Notes: generated from the sequence alone by a model not told the origin. A stretch of DNA of 64,000 nucleotides from Cricetomys ansorgei (GCA_026225945.1 JAMJFZ010000818.1:3933501-3997500), one strand, 5' to 3'; positions 55,301-63,358 are shown, counted from the stretch's first letter. A program made the numbers and translations.

Positions 55301-58300
55301 GTGGGGACCAATTCCAGGAGGCTTTTAAGAAGCTCACAAGTAAGAGGGGGTGTGGCTCAGCAGGCAGAGTATGTATGATGCCCAGTGCCACGTGAACCCA
55401 GGTGTGGCGGCACATGTCTGTCATCTCAAATGCAATGGGCTAAGGGGTGCTCCAGTGGTAGAAAGCTTGGTCAGCATCCGAAAGGATTTGGGTTCGATTC
55501 CCAGCACCACAAAACCCGAAGGCTTCGTGGAGCCCTGGTCTCTCTGCTCATTGTTGTTGCCACGGGTCTCCGCCTAGTGTTGGCTATGGTCTGTGATGTC
55601 AGAAAACATTCCTGGCGGCCCTGAGCTACAGTCAACTGTCTCTGCGGCCCCGGTGTGCACAGGGACTCCGTGACCTTCACAGAATGCACTCTGCTTGGAT
55701 TTTCTCACGGTTCACTGGCACACGGTGTGACCAGGACGCAGTGCCAAGCTATTCTGAGCTGTGTGGTGATGGGCATGCGTGCCCCTCTGTCGGTCTGACC
55801 CTCCGCTGCCTCCCCTGCACACTATGGTAACAAAACTCCAGCACGGCTGCCCCGTATCTGTGTGCGGCCCTCTCTGCACAGTGCCTGGCAGGCTCCATCA
55901 GGGCCGGCCATTTCTGGTTCCTGAAAAGCGTTTACTCTACGGAGGGAAGATGCAGAGTGAAGGGGTTGCCTCACTCTGGAGTCCAGCACCATCTACAGCG
56001 GAGGCGGCACAGAGCTGGGGAGCCCAGCGTCCTCACAGCATCCTGCGGCGCACCTAGCCTGACTGAGGACCTGGGCCACACCTGCTCGGTGCCCCAACAT
56101 CGCCAGCCCCAGGGCCCATCACTGCGGTGGGGCTGAGGCAGACACTCACCAAGTTCATGATGAAGTACAGCTCGATGGAGAGGTACACGATGAAGAAGAT
56201 GCAGGACCAGCGGCTCCGGGAGTAGGAGGGCATCATCACATCCGGGAAGCTGTGCGGCAGAGGGCCACCGCAACCTCTAAGGGCTCGCCCTGGGAGGGAC
56301 AGCCGCTCCCCTGCGCCCCCAAGCACCCCCTTTCCCTCCACTCAGCCCTGTGTGCACTGAGATGGGGAGATCCCTGGGTTGGGGGACAGAAGCCCACTTA
56401 CTTGGCTGTGGTTAGAAGAACGAACAGGTTGACGATGCTGTTCTCCAGCGTGTTGAAGTACTATGAGGAAAGGGGGGGAGGAGCTGCTGACAGGTCTGCA
56501 CAGTCACTTCCAGGGCTCACCTCTCCCCCTTCCTCCTTGGGCTACAGGGCACTCCAAGCACGAAGGAGGCCTGCGTGCGTCTGAGCCAGTGCAGATGGTA
56601 GGAACGGGCCACCAACTGTGGGAGCGAGGGTCTGTTTCCCCATGGTGCCCCATATCCCTCCAATGAACTTGGCTCCCCTCCATTCTCCATGAGAATGTGC
56701 CAACTGTTCCGAACCGGATCCCGGAAGCTTTCGCCCAGAAAAGCAAAGGGGTGACCCCTCAAGCTCTCAGGGAAAGCGGCTCAGGCTCAAGTCTGAGGGA
56801 TGGGGACCCTCGGGAACCAGAAGCCAGGCAGGGTGCCCCTCCTAACACTGCCAGGGTCCTCCCAGCTACCCTGTGTAAACAGAAAGGCCCCCCCCCTACA
56901 GAACGAGGGACCAGGACCTGGTTACTTACGGGGTCAGAAGGATTAGCGGAGAACAAGTAGAAGCCTAGAATGTGGTAGAAAACAAGAGTGGAGTCAGATC
57001 AGAGCTCCCACGGGCAGGGGAGGGGGTGGGGGGAATCCAGAATGAATGCGAGCCACCAGAGGGGAGGCTGGGGGAGGGCGCTAGGGTGCGGCGAGGACTG
57101 CAGCACTCTGGAGAACACACGTGCTGTCTGAAGGGAGTCCTGCTGCTGTGTGCAGGCCTGCTGTCCCCTGGGGGGCTGTGTTGGCTCTGATGGGTCTATC
57201 CTTTCAAAGGGGCTAGAAATCTGTGTTTTTGTCTAAGCCTGAATTTGAAGATTCTGGTTGGAAGTTTGCAAACTAAATAAATCACATCTGTGGGCTGGAT
57301 CGGAGACGCAGGCTGCCGATTGGCTGTCTCTGCACTCTTCTCGACATGACAGCCAAGTCATGCAAAAGGCAGCCAGGCCTGGGTAGGTACGACGTTATTC
57401 CTTCCTTCCTCGGGAGCCTTAGACTTCTGATCTACCCTGGCTGTGGTGTGCGCCTTTAATCCCGGCACTCGGGAGGCAGAAGCAGGCGGATTTCTGAGTT
57501 CAAGGCCAGCCTGGTCTACAGAGTGAGTTCCAGGACACACAGAAAAACCCCGTCTCAAAAAAATAAAAAAAGAGGGGGATGAGGGGATTCTGATCTAGGG
57601 AAAAAATCCTACCCAACGTAGAAGACAAATGTGATTCTAAAAAATGGGTGGCATAACCCTAATCCTAACACTGGGGAGACTGAGGCAGGATACTCAGGAG
57701 TCCTAAGGCAGCCTGGGCTACACAGTTGAGACCAGCAGCCTGGCCCTCCTGCCACATGAAGACAAGTAAGAAGGTACTGACTGCAGACCTCGCAGCCCAT
57801 CATCCCACCCTGATCTTGGGTTTGCAGGCTCCAGAGCTACAAGCAACTGCGTCCCTTGCCGCTAAGCCACTCCAGGTACAGCCCCGAGGGACGAGGCCTT
57901 CGTAGCCTATGGGTGACTGCTTTGGAGACCGAGTGGGGGCACACAGGGTGCTCACCGAGGATGGCGAAGATGATCATGAAGAAGAGCAGCAGCAAAAGGA
58001 TGTCCATGAAAGGCGGCAGCGACTGGAAGATCTGCCGCAGGTTGCTGGGGAGAAAGATGGGCGGCTGAGGGGGGTGGGAGTGGGAGGGGCCGTTGTCGGT
58101 GCCCTGAGGTGAGGGGGGACATGCTGGAGAAGATTCGTCCCGTATACCTGACCTGGAGCACCACTACACCCAGGAAGGGACCATGCTTAGCTTAGTCCTA
58201 ATACGTCTGCGGCCTCCACTCAGGGTGACAGGGACAAGCAAGGCAGGCCCAGCACACAGCCGCCTCCTCCTGGCAATAGCACCCTAAGACAGGAGGCACG

Positions 58301-59676
58301 CAAAAGGCTGCGGTGCCCTGGGGGACCAAGGTCCCCTTCCTCAGGTAGGAGGGGCGTGCATACACTGTACTAAGCCGCCTAGTCGTGGGACAGTTGCCCC
58401 TAGCTTCAAGCACAAAGGTCAGTTGCTTGTTCCTTGCCACCAGCGGGTCCCTGGCCAAGTAACCAGGAGTCTCCATGATGGGTTTAATTCTGGTTGGGTT
58501 GGGTCAGCTCTTGGGCTCAGAGCTCTGGACTGGGTAGGACCCTGCAGCCTCAGGATGCTGTTGTAGGGCTGGAGGGATGATACACCAAGACAGGAAAAGG
58601 CCCTGGGCCAGAGTGAGGAGAGCTGTGCTCCCCAATAATGCCCACCTCCCCCTCTCCATGCTGAAGCCAATGCGCTGAAACTCCACCCAGAAGCAGGACT
58701 GGGCTGGGGCCGGCCAACTCCGTGCCCACTTCCCCCACTGTCAGCCTGGAGGGCTGGCGACCACACGAGACTATCTAGCCACCGAGCCCCAGGCCTTACC
58801 GTCGCACGCCGCCACAGTACCGACAGTCCACCAGGAAAATGCAGCGGAGTGCCCTGGTCACCCGCATGTGCGACGTCTGCCGTACCAGCACCACAATGGC
58901 CTCGACGAACTGCACCAGCAGGACAGAGGTCTGTGGATGGCAGGTCAGAATGCTGTTAGCTCCCTGACCCGGCCCCCAGTGTACTGAGCAGACGCTGGTG
59001 GACACAGCACACAGGGACCGCAGGGCTCCTGCCCTTTCTGCCCTTCTCAACAGCAACGGTGAGCCCTCCCGCAGCCAGTACAGATGTGGCCCACGTACAA
59101 AGCTGGCATGTGGTCCTCTCTCTACAGTGGGACTGTCTCTGTGTGCCTACCGCTGCTCCCTCGAGGACTCGGCTCATTCCGGATGTTTTCCTAGACAAAG
59201 TTGGTGGCCCTAGGCACGGTCCCACTGAGGTCACAGAGTTGGGTCTGAACCCTGCTCTCTGGGCTTGAGACCCCACCCACTCTTTCTCTGGCTGGATGTG
59301 ACAATGAGAAACACTTCCCTCCAGTAGGTTCCTAGCACGTGCGGGGCAGCCCACCCGCTACACTTCTGAGCATACAATGGGCCTGGGGGGATTGTAAATG
59401 GAGTCACTGACAAGGGTGTGATAGCGACCCAGGATTACAGGCTGCAATGGGATGGACAGATATGTTACCTTGACCATGGTGCGTTTGTGACGGACGAAGG
59501 TGTGGAAGCCCAGCCACCTTAACTTCATGCAGAGTTCGAACACCACCACCATGAGGGCGAACAACTCCAGAGTGGCATGCACCTGCAGCCACAGAGGGGA
59601 AAGCTGTCTTCAGGGAGCCCAGCCATGGCACCTTCCTGGGTGCCTCACCTCTCCTTGGGCTTCTCCCGAGGCACGA

Positions 59677-59729
<53 letters not shown>

Positions 59730-59806
59730 TGCACACACCACACACACACCATACACACCCACATACACATACGTGCACAAACACATACAACCACACAACA
59801 TACACA

Positions 59807-59849
<43 letters not shown>

Positions 59850-60300
59850 TACACACATAGCTACCAGACCCCAAGATGCCAGATAAGGCCTTGGAGATAG
59901 AGCTTTTCCCAGACAGCTAAGAAGAAACTTGACATTCAAGAGACAGGGATGCAGACCCACATGGTGTAAAGTTAGCATGGAGTCTGAGGCTTGGGGGGGG
60001 GGCCTTGCTCTGCAAAGAACTGCACAGGACTTACAAAAAAAATCCACAAAAGACACTTGGGGAGCGAGAACAGGGGATTAAAAACAAAAAGAAGGCAAAA
60101 GACACCCAAATTTAACTGTCACCTATGTCTAAGCGGACTGCTAGGGCCGAGGAGACAGCTCAGTGGGTAAAGGCGCTTGCCCTGCAGGCCTGGTGACCAG
60201 AGTTCCACCCCCTGGATCCCATATATAGAAAGAAAGAGAACTCACTCCTCAAGTTGTCTTCTGACCCCATGTGCCATTGCATGAATGCATGTACACAGAT

Positions 60301-60345
<45 letters not shown>

Positions 60346-60880
60346 CACACATGCATGCTAATAGTAATTTCTTTTAAGAAGAGGGATATGCGAACAGCAA
60401 ACGTTACGGCCTCGCGGGATGGAAGGACAAGAACTCAGGGAAGACTCTCAGTGGAGCTTTGCCATGTGGACTGTGGCTCTCCCAGGCCTGACTGCACAGT
60501 GGCCAAGTGAGACAAGCCTCTGAGCGGGCTATGCAAGGCCCCAGCCTGTCTATAGAGTCACTGGGAAACAGAAGGGGTACCTCCTCCAGCTGGAAGCGAG
60601 GAGTAGCTGTGCATTCTCTCTGAGCTTCTAGAATGTTCCTGGTAGCCCCCCCCCCGAAATCGCTGACAAGGCATCACGGCTCCCTTTCCCAGGGGACACT
60701 CACGTAAATGCCGAGCCGGAGCGCGGGGACGGCAGGTGCCTCGCACAGCGACAGCAGCAGCAGAAGCAGGGCCGTGAGCAGCTCCATCAGGTAGAAGAGG
60801 TGGTTGTGTGCAAAGAGGTAGGCCGCCAGCGCTCTGGCATCCTTGGGATGGGTGAAGAACTTGTCATTGTTCTGGCCTTC
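39300..60880 (-). CDS. Tpcn1: TPCN1 / two-pore channel 1 (all but the first ~80 residues)
   Basis: Twenty-five exons, from 60880-60704 down to 39416-39300, join without frame breaks into 737 residues and a TAG stop. Adding about 80 residues upstream of the window gives 817, the mouse TPC1 length. TPC1 is a dimeric endolysosomal cation channel with two six-helix domains, gated by PI(3,5)P2 and voltage and linked to NAADP and mTORC1 signalling. Visible features, numbered with +80: Lys87 and the S4-S5 linker VRRNLRQ (Arg220, Arg221, Arg224) for the lipid site; filter I TTANFPD (Asn282); an EF-hand-like linker at about 325-400; the domain II S4 [17 protein letters not shown] (Arg540); three sequons NSS, NHT and NKT before pore II, known to be glycosylated in TPC1; filter II VVNNW (Asn648, Asn649); and a C-terminal charged helix ending RQRSQTVT. 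Tail to tail with SLC8B1. Confidence 0.97.
39417..40671 (-). other. Tpcn1: TPCN1 last intron
   Basis: 1.25 kb, mostly unique, with a (GGAA/GGTA)-rich stretch at about 40234-40300 and an MIR-like trace near 39860-39900. No exon seen. Confidence 0.6.
40672..40752 (-). CDS. Tpcn1: TPCN1 exon, residues ~753-779
   Basis: 81 nt, phase 0: [17 protein letters not shown] to YQEEIQ. Acceptor CCCTAG, donor CAG|GTAGGG. Confidence 0.96.
40900..41039 (-). CDS. Tpcn1: TPCN1 exon, residues ~706-752
   Basis: 140 nt: [18 protein letters not shown] to LSQMEKYQ, the cytosolic C-terminal helix with coiled-coil character. Donor CAG|GTAAGG. Confidence 0.96.
41040..42075 (-). other. Tpcn1: TPCN1 intron between residues ~706
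   Basis: 1.0 kb. A diverged B1-like piece near 41200-41310 and a short (CA)n at 41422-41433; otherwise unclassified. Confidence 0.5.
42076..42160 (-). CDS. Tpcn1: TPCN1 exon, residues ~678-706 (domain II S6)
   Basis: 85 nt: [16 protein letters not shown] (S6), then [12 protein letters not shown]. Acceptor CCGGCCAG, donor G|GTGGGT. Intron to the preceding exon is only 85 nt. Confidence 0.96.
42246..42314 (-). CDS. Tpcn1: TPCN1 exon, residues ~655-677
   Basis: 69 nt, phase 0: [18 protein letters not shown], start of S6. Acceptor CCTCCAG, donor ATG|GTAGGT. Confidence 0.96.
42560..42665 (-). repeat. B1-like SINE remnant, minus strand
   Basis: TTTTAGAGACAGAGTCTAGT, GATCCTCCTGCCTCAGCCCC, CATACACCACAGGGCCTGGC. 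Confidence 0.55.
42879..42925 (-). CDS. Tpcn1: TPCN1 47-nt exon, residues ~639-654 (filter II)
   Basis: [15 protein letters not shown]: pore helix and selectivity filter II with Asn648/Asn649. Acceptor CCCGACAG, preceded by a C-rich run; donor ATG|GTAAGC. Confidence 0.97.
42926..44420 (-). other. Tpcn1: TPCN1 introns flanking the turret exon
   Basis: The two introns around 43518-43633 are GC-rich unique sequence. No SINE or other exon was recognised. Confidence 0.5.
43518..43633 (-). CDS. Tpcn1: TPCN1 exon, residues ~600-639 (glycosylated turret)
   Basis: 116 nt: completes Asn600 of the NSS sequon, then [17 protein letters not shown] (two more sequons) and [14 protein letters not shown]. 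Acceptor TCATTAG, donor G|GTGAGT. Confidence 0.97.
44421..44510 (-). CDS. Tpcn1: TPCN1 exon, residues ~570-600 (domain II S5)
   Basis: 90 nt: [18 protein letters not shown], then [11 protein letters not shown]. Acceptor TCCCCAG, donor AA|GTAAGT. Confidence 0.96.
44991..45062 (-). CDS. Tpcn1: TPCN1 exon, residues ~546-570 (domain II S4-S5)
   Basis: 72 nt: [18 protein letters not shown] to PRMA. The second part of the charged S4 and the S4-S5 linker. Donor AG|GTACTG. Confidence 0.95.
45515..45940 (+). repeat. Abundant rodent interspersed repeat (family name uncertain)
   Basis: The block TTTACGTCAACTTGACACAC, AGAGTCATCAGAGAGGAGAG, AATTAGTGATTGACC, GGTTCTATAAGAAAGCAGGC, CATGGCCTGTGCATCAGCTC and GGTCACGGTGTTTCGTC recurs widely in muroid genomes. 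I recognise the consensus but cannot place its RepeatMasker name with confidence (L1 3' end or LTR related). No coding part is attached. Confidence 0.75.
46336..46443 (-). CDS. Tpcn1: TPCN1 exon, residues ~510-546 (domain II S3 and S4)
   Basis: 108 nt: [16 protein letters not shown] (S3), then VVLRPLQLL, the first voltage-sensor arginine (Arg540 equivalent). Donor AG|GTGACC. Confidence 0.97.
46895..47330 (-). repeat. Two B1-like SINE remnants, minus strand
   Basis: First: TTTTTTGTTTGCTTGTTTG, TCTGTGAAGCCCAGGCAGAC. Second: TTTTATTTTTTAAAACGGGG, GCAGTCCAGGCTAGGTACG, GAGCGCTGGGATGACGGG. Both strongly diverged. Confidence 0.5.
47381..47596 (-). mobile_element. URR1-like hAT-Charlie element, copy 2
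   Basis: 216 bp from CAGTGGTTCTCGCTCCTC to AGGTTGAGAACCCCTG with internal AGATGGTCTTAGGTGACCCC. Flanks TTTTAATG (47373-47380) and TTTTAACG (47597-47604) form an 8-bp target duplication with one mismatch. Same orientation as copy 1 at 35 kb. Confidence 0.9.
47831..47903 (-). CDS. Tpcn1: TPCN1 exon, residues ~486-510 (domain II S2)
   Basis: 73 nt: [18 protein letters not shown], then SSGWN. Acceptor GTCTTAG, donor CT|GTAAGT. Confidence 0.95.
48152..48205 (-). CDS. Tpcn1: TPCN1 exon, residues ~468-486
   Basis: 54 nt: [17 protein letters not shown], loop into S2. Acceptor CTTTCAG, donor CCA|GTAAGT. Only 78 nt of intron separates it from the preceding exon. Confidence 0.95.
48284..48340 (-). CDS. 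Tpcn1: TPCN1 exon, residues ~449-468 (domain II S1)
   Basis: 57 nt: [18 protein letters not shown]. Acceptor TATTGCAG, donor AAAG|GTAAGC. Confidence 0.95.
48975..49195 (+). repeat. B2-type SINE
   Basis: ATTAAGAGCACTTGTTTCTC, GAGGACCTGGGTTTGGTTCC, GGATCTGACAACCTCTTCTG, then TTGTAAAGTAAAATGAATC. Confidence 0.82.
49276..49352. repeat. (TA)n followed by (CATA)n
   Basis: About 40 bp of uninterrupted TA, then CACATACATACATACATACA and a TATGTGTGTATA end. Confidence 0.96.
49794..49838 (-). CDS. Tpcn1: TPCN1 45-nt exon, residues ~434-449
   Basis: [14 protein letters not shown] flanked by split Gly and Tyr codons; start of domain II S1. Acceptor CCAACAG, donor T|GTAAGTG. Confidence 0.95.
49885..50012 (+). 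repeat. B1-like SINE
   Basis: GGCCAGGGCGCGTGCCTTTG, GATCTCTGTGAGTTCAAGGC, AGTTACATAGTCTTGAGTAA. Confidence 0.7.
50248..50350 (+). repeat. B1 SINE, 3' truncated
   Basis: GAGCCAGGTGCATGCCTTTA, GCACTTGGGAGGCAGAGGCA, GTGGATCTCTGAGTTCAAGG. Confidence 0.75.
50385..50482 (-). repeat. B1-like SINE remnant, minus strand
   Basis: CCATTTTTTTGAAGCATGGT, ATGTAGCCCAGAATGACCTC, CTCCTGCCTCAGCCTCTCCA. Confidence 0.55.
50551..50614 (-). CDS. Tpcn1: TPCN1 exon, residues ~413-434
   Basis: 64 nt: [18 protein letters not shown], the linker entering domain II. Acceptor CATTGCAG, donor AAAG|GTGAGC. Confidence 0.95.
51009..51057 (-). CDS. Tpcn1: TPCN1 exon, residues ~396-412
   Basis: 49 nt: [16 protein letters not shown], second EF-hand-like helix. 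Acceptor CGTGACAG, donor AAG|GTGAGT. Confidence 0.95.
51455..51491. repeat. (CG)11(TG)n alternating tract
   Basis: About 22 bp of pure GC alternation followed by GT alternation. Confidence 0.96.
51640..51792 (-). repeat. B1/B4-like SINE, minus strand
   Basis: TTATTTATTTATTTTATTTT tail, ACTACATAGCTGAGGATGGC, AATCCTCCTGCCTCAGGCTT. Confidence 0.55.
51997..52121 (-). CDS. Tpcn1: TPCN1 exon, residues ~355-396 (EF-hand-like linker)
   Basis: 125 nt: [18 protein letters not shown] to NQSNTPLL plus two bases of Ser396. Acceptor CCCCCAG, donor AG|GTAAGA. Confidence 0.96.
52346..52462 (-). CDS. Tpcn1: TPCN1 exon, residues ~316-354
   Basis: 117 nt, phase 0: end of S6 ([17 protein letters not shown]) and the first helix of the EF-hand-like linker, to LLVSQR. 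Includes the Lys331-region basic patch. Donor CGG|GTAGGG. Confidence 0.96.
53330..53506 (-). repeat. B1 SINE, minus strand
   Basis: TTTATTTATTCATCTATTTA tail, GTTGTAACTCTGGCTGTCCT, TGTAGACCAGGCTGGCCTCG, AGAGTGCTGGGATTGATGGC. Confidence 0.92.
54812..54990 (-). repeat. B2 SINE, minus strand
   Basis: TTTTTAAAGATTTACTTATT, GATGGTTGTGAGCCGCCATG, GCTGGAGATTGAACTTAGGA, CACTGAGCCGTCTCTCCAGC. Confidence 0.92.
55085..55272 (-). repeat. B2-type SINE, minus strand
   Basis: TTTTTTTTTTTTTAAATTCA, GTGCTGGGAACCAGGCCCAG, GCCACTAAGCCATCTCTCCA. Confidence 0.85.
55440..55520 (+). repeat. ID-type SINE
   Basis: GGTGCTCCAGTGGTAGAAAG, then TTTGGGTTCGATTCCCAGCA and CCACAAAA: a tRNA-derived A/B-box layout of about 75 bp. 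Confidence 0.7.
56150..56249 (-). CDS. Tpcn1: TPCN1 exon, residues ~282-315 (filter I to S6)
   Basis: 100 nt: completes filter Asn282, then [15 protein letters not shown] and the S6 helix [16 protein letters not shown]. Donor TTG|GTGAGT. Confidence 0.97.
56402..56460 (-). CDS. Tpcn1: TPCN1 exon, residues ~263-282 (pore helix I)
   Basis: 59 nt: [19 protein letters not shown] plus two bases of Asn282, the pore helix and first filter residues of domain I. Acceptor CCTCATAG, donor AA|GTAAGT. Confidence 0.97.
56930..56964 (-). CDS. Tpcn1: TPCN1 35-nt microexon, residues ~251-262
   Basis: 35 nt: end of S5 and turret, [11 protein letters not shown]. Not a multiple of three, so skipping would shift the frame. 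Acceptor CATTCTAG, donor CCC|GTAAGT. Confidence 0.95.
57428..57572 (+). repeat. B1 SINE, full-length-like
   Basis: GGCTGTGGTGTGCGCCTTTA, CACTCGGGAGGCAGAAGCAG, CCTGGTCTACAGAGTGAGTT, ending CCCCGTCTCAAAAAAATAA. Confidence 0.93.
57956..58044 (-). CDS. Tpcn1: TPCN1 exon, residues ~221-251 (S5)
   Basis: 89 nt: [15 protein letters not shown], then the S5 helix [14 protein letters not shown]. Acceptor TCCCCAG, donor G|GTGAGC. Confidence 0.97.
58045..58799 (-). other. Tpcn1: TPCN1 intron within the S4-S5 region
   Basis: 755 bp. I see no repeat or exon in it. Confidence 0.5.
58800..58930 (-). CDS. Tpcn1: TPCN1 exon, residues ~178-221 (S3-S4)
   Basis: 131 nt: [18 protein letters not shown] (S3), then [16 protein letters not shown] (S4) and GGVR plus two bases of Arg221. 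Includes the basic PI(3,5)P2 site. Donor CG|GTAAGG. Confidence 0.97.
59469..59582 (-). CDS. Tpcn1: TPCN1 exon, residues ~140-177 (S2)
   Basis: 114 nt, phase 0: [18 protein letters not shown] (S2), then KLRWLG to RHKRTMVK. Acceptor GGCTGCAG, donor AAG|GTAACA, the weakest donor in the gene here. Confidence 0.96.
59679..59848. repeat. Compound (CA)n microsatellite
   Basis: Pure CA at about 59679-59720 and 59803-59843, joined by CAT/ACC-rich DNA. Confidence 0.95.
60148..60300 (+). repeat. B3 SINE
   Basis: GGCCGAGGAGACAGCTCAGT, GGGTAAAGGCGCTTGCCCTG, GACCAGAGTTCCACCCCCTG, CAAGTTGTCTTCTGACCCCA. Confidence 0.85.
60302..60345. repeat. (CA)n microsatellite at the B3 3' end
   Basis: About 40 bp of pure CA directly after the B3 element, the usual site for growth of these tracts. 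Confidence 0.95.
60704..60880 (-). CDS. Tpcn1: TPCN1 exon, residues ~81-139
   Basis: 177 nt, phase 0 at both ends: [15 protein letters not shown], then S1 ([17 protein letters not shown]) to RLGIY. Contains the Lys87 equivalent. Acceptor CTTTGTAG, donor TAC|GTGAGTG. First TPCN1 exon in the window; the exons before it lie beyond 64000. Confidence 0.97.
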
Positions 60881-61280
60881 CTACAAAGATGGAGAACTTG
60901 AGGTGCCGGTGCTCGAACCGCGGGGGACAGGAAGGGGGCAGGCCACAGAAGCCAAGGGTCAGGCGGTAGACGGGTTGGCCTCACTGAGTGGTCCCGGCCT
61001 CCACCTGCTGATGGCTAAAGAAATATTGCTTAGATCCGCCAAACCAGAAGGTCTCAGAAGGCATGGAGAAGTGTCTGATCTCCCTACCGGGGATGGATTG
61101 TTAGACCTGAAGAGTTCACGCACAGGCCAAACTCACAGGCTTGGCCCAGCGTTCCCAGCCTTCGCTGTGGGTACTGACTAAAGTTCCTTGACAATGGTGA
61201 GCAGAACGAAGCTGGAGTTGCATGGACAAAAGAGAACTTATGCCAAGAGTTTGATGGCTGCTGCACCGAACAGCCATCTC

Positions 61281-61544
61281 TGTGTGACCACGCCCAGCGT
61301 GACCGTCCAGCCCCCGGGGATGCCCACTAGAGCCTCCCCTGCACTCTGTGTGACCACGCCCAGCGCAACTGTCCAGTCCCCGGGGATGCCCACTAGAGTC
61401 TCCCCTGCACTCTGTGTGACCACGCCCAGCGCGACTGTCCAGCCCCCGGGGATGCCCACTAGAGCCTCCCCTGCACTCTGTGTGACCACGCCCAGCGCGA
61501 CTGTCCAGCCCCCGGGGATGCCCACTAGAGCCTCCCCTGCACTG
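61281..61544. repeat. 66-bp minisatellite, exactly four units
   Basis: Units start at 61281, 61347, 61413 and 61479 (each TGTGTGACCACGCCCAGCG...) and end ...CCTCCCCTGCACTC or close. The copies differ at only a few bases. The 66-bp length is a multiple of three, so frames on both strands read through it. Confidence 0.95.
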
Positions 61545-62597
61545 AGTACACACAGCCCTTGGATAGGGTTTTCCGACATGGGAGGATGCAGCTCCCCAGT
61601 TTCACCTTGAACAGACTCCAGGACACTGCTCGGTATCCTATGACACATAGAATAGCATCACAGGATGAATGCTGCACCATAAACGCCACGGTACAGAGGC
61701 CAGGGCCTCTCTCATTCACACGTCCCCTGGTCCCACTGACTCAGTGTCCCAGAGAAAAGGGCAGGCCAGATTCCTGCGGCCAGGAATGAAGCAGGGCAGC
61801 AATCACATTGGGGACCACCCCTACCATCCCCATTACCTCCTTCCCTCCTGAGAAGGCCTTGGCTGTAGCGGACAGGGCACTTCCCTATAGCTGGATGTTG
61901 CTTCCCTCATCAGCAATAGAAGGAGACCATAGGCCAGACAGAGGAAGCAGTGGCAGGGTCATGCCCAGGGGAGGCCGTGGGCCCTGTGGTCAGTGCTGGG
62001 CTACGACTCCCACCATCTCACCGTGGCCTCAAGGGCGCAGAGGGCCCGGGAAGCTTCTGCTTTATCTTACTAAAAAATGTGATTCTTGTGCAATTTTCCC
62101 CAACCAACAGCTAGGGAGGAAGGTGTGACTAGCAGACAGCCTGACAGGAAGGCTAGGCTCTGAACTCCAGGACTCAAATCACCTAGGGGGTGTGGGGGTG
62201 GTCTCCACCGGCAAAGATGGACTGAGAATGTACATCACAGGATCTAACTCAGCTACCAAAGGGAGCTCTGGGCATGTGTGCAGACTGCCTACCCTGGGCG
62301 TCTGTTCGCGGGGTTCAAGCCTCCAGAGCACCAGAATCTCAAAGCTCAAGGCTCCCAAGGATGTGTGAGAAAGTTAACAGGCAAATTTGAAAGAAGAGGA
62401 GGAAGCTACTGGCAGAAGCCACCCTGGATGCAGCCAGGGCCACCGACCCACATGCATCAGTCGCCTGGACGGGGCCTTCTCCGGCATGGCTGAGGAGAAG
62501 CAGGAGCCAGCCCCTGACCTCGGCTGGATAGTCCTCCAGGGCAGATTGGAACTCGCTGGGATCTGAGCTCTGCTATACTTTTTACTGTTAAAAGCTG

Positions 62598-62770
62598 ATC
62601 CTGGATCAGGCAAGATGGCTTGGTGGGTAAAGGTGCTTGCTGCCAAGCCTGGACCAGCTTGGTAGGAGTGATCCAGCTCCTTGCAAGTTGTCCTCTGATT
62701 GCCACACACGTACCGCGTCACACATGCAACCCCCCAACACGATAAATAAACATAAGAAATAAAAGTCATT
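62598..62770 (+). repeat. B3 SINE
   Basis: GGATCAGGCAAGATGGCTTG, GTGGGTAAAGGTGCTTGCTG, GCAAGTTGTCCTCTGATTGC, AAATAAACATAAGAAATAAA tail. Confidence 0.85.
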
Positions 62771-62784
62771 AAAATGGTGTCTTG

Positions 62785-62905
62785 GCCAGGTGTAGTCTCT
62801 CACATTGAATTCCAGGGCCCGGGAGGCAGAGGCAGGCGGATCTCTGAGTTCTGGGCCAGCCAGGGCTACATAAAGAGACAACAACAATGAAAAGAGATCT
62901 TAAAA
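62785..62905 (+). repeat. B1 SINE
   Basis: GGCCAGGTGTAGTCTCTCAC, GAGGCAGAGGCAGGCGGATC, CCAGCCAGGGCTACATAAAG. Confidence 0.82.
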
Positions 62906-63204
62906 AAAACCAAACGTTCTCTATATGCAGAATCTAGATTTAATTACATGTATTCACTACGAAGATCAGGCAGGACTCAAACATGTGATCCTCCTGCCTC
63001 AGTCTCAGCCACCACACGTGGCTTGAAACCCATTATTAGGTTTGAGCCTAGGACTTTATGTTGACTAGCCAACTGCTCCCCGCAGATCTACATTCCCCCA
63101 GCTTTCTAGGGATGGGAATCAGGTCTCCAGGCTTGAGTGACAAGTACCTTTACCTTCTGAGCCATCTTGTTGGCCCTTGGATTTAAAAAGATGCCTTCTC
63201 TGCT

Positions 63205-63358
63205 GGGAGGTGGTGGCACACGCCTTTAATCCCAGCACTCAGGAGGCAGAGGCAGATGGATCTCTGTGAGTTCAAAGCCAGCCTGGTCTACAGAGTGAGT
63301 TCCAGGACAGCCAGAGTTACAACAGAGAAACCCTGTCTCAGGGAAAAAAAAAAAAAAA
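63205..63358 (+). repeat. B1 SINE, nearly consensus
   Basis: GGGAGGTGGTGGCACACGCC, TTTAATCCCAGCACTCAGGA, GTCTACAGAGTGAGTTCCAG, GAGAAACCCTGTCTCAGGG and a poly(A) tail at about 63343-63357. Confidence 0.95.

Larger units (their letters stand above)
52463..56149 (-). other. Tpcn1: TPCN1 intron between S6 of domain I and the linker
   Basis: 3.7 kb, the largest TPCN1 intron wholly inside the window. Contents: unclassified DNA (52800-53160, 53800-54800), a reversed B1, two reversed B2s and an ID element. No exon seen. Confidence 0.65.

Noticed and set aside
54812..55520. tRNA-like A and B boxes
   Set aside because: They belong to B2 and ID SINEs, which descend from tRNA genes; no intact tRNA cloverleaf was seen.
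59404..60056. Cys/Val-rich frames around 59.4-60.0 kb
   Set aside because: They run from a real TPCN1 exon into the (CA)n tract on the same strand; only the exon 59469-59582 is coding.
61281..61544. CRISPR-like array
   Set aside because: Four contiguous near-identical 66-bp units without distinct spacers, in a rodent intron: a minisatellite.
61116..61648. Repeat-containing frames of ~140 codons on both strands
   Set aside because: The 66-bp unit is a multiple of three and carries few stops, so openness is expected by construction. No start context or homology recognised.
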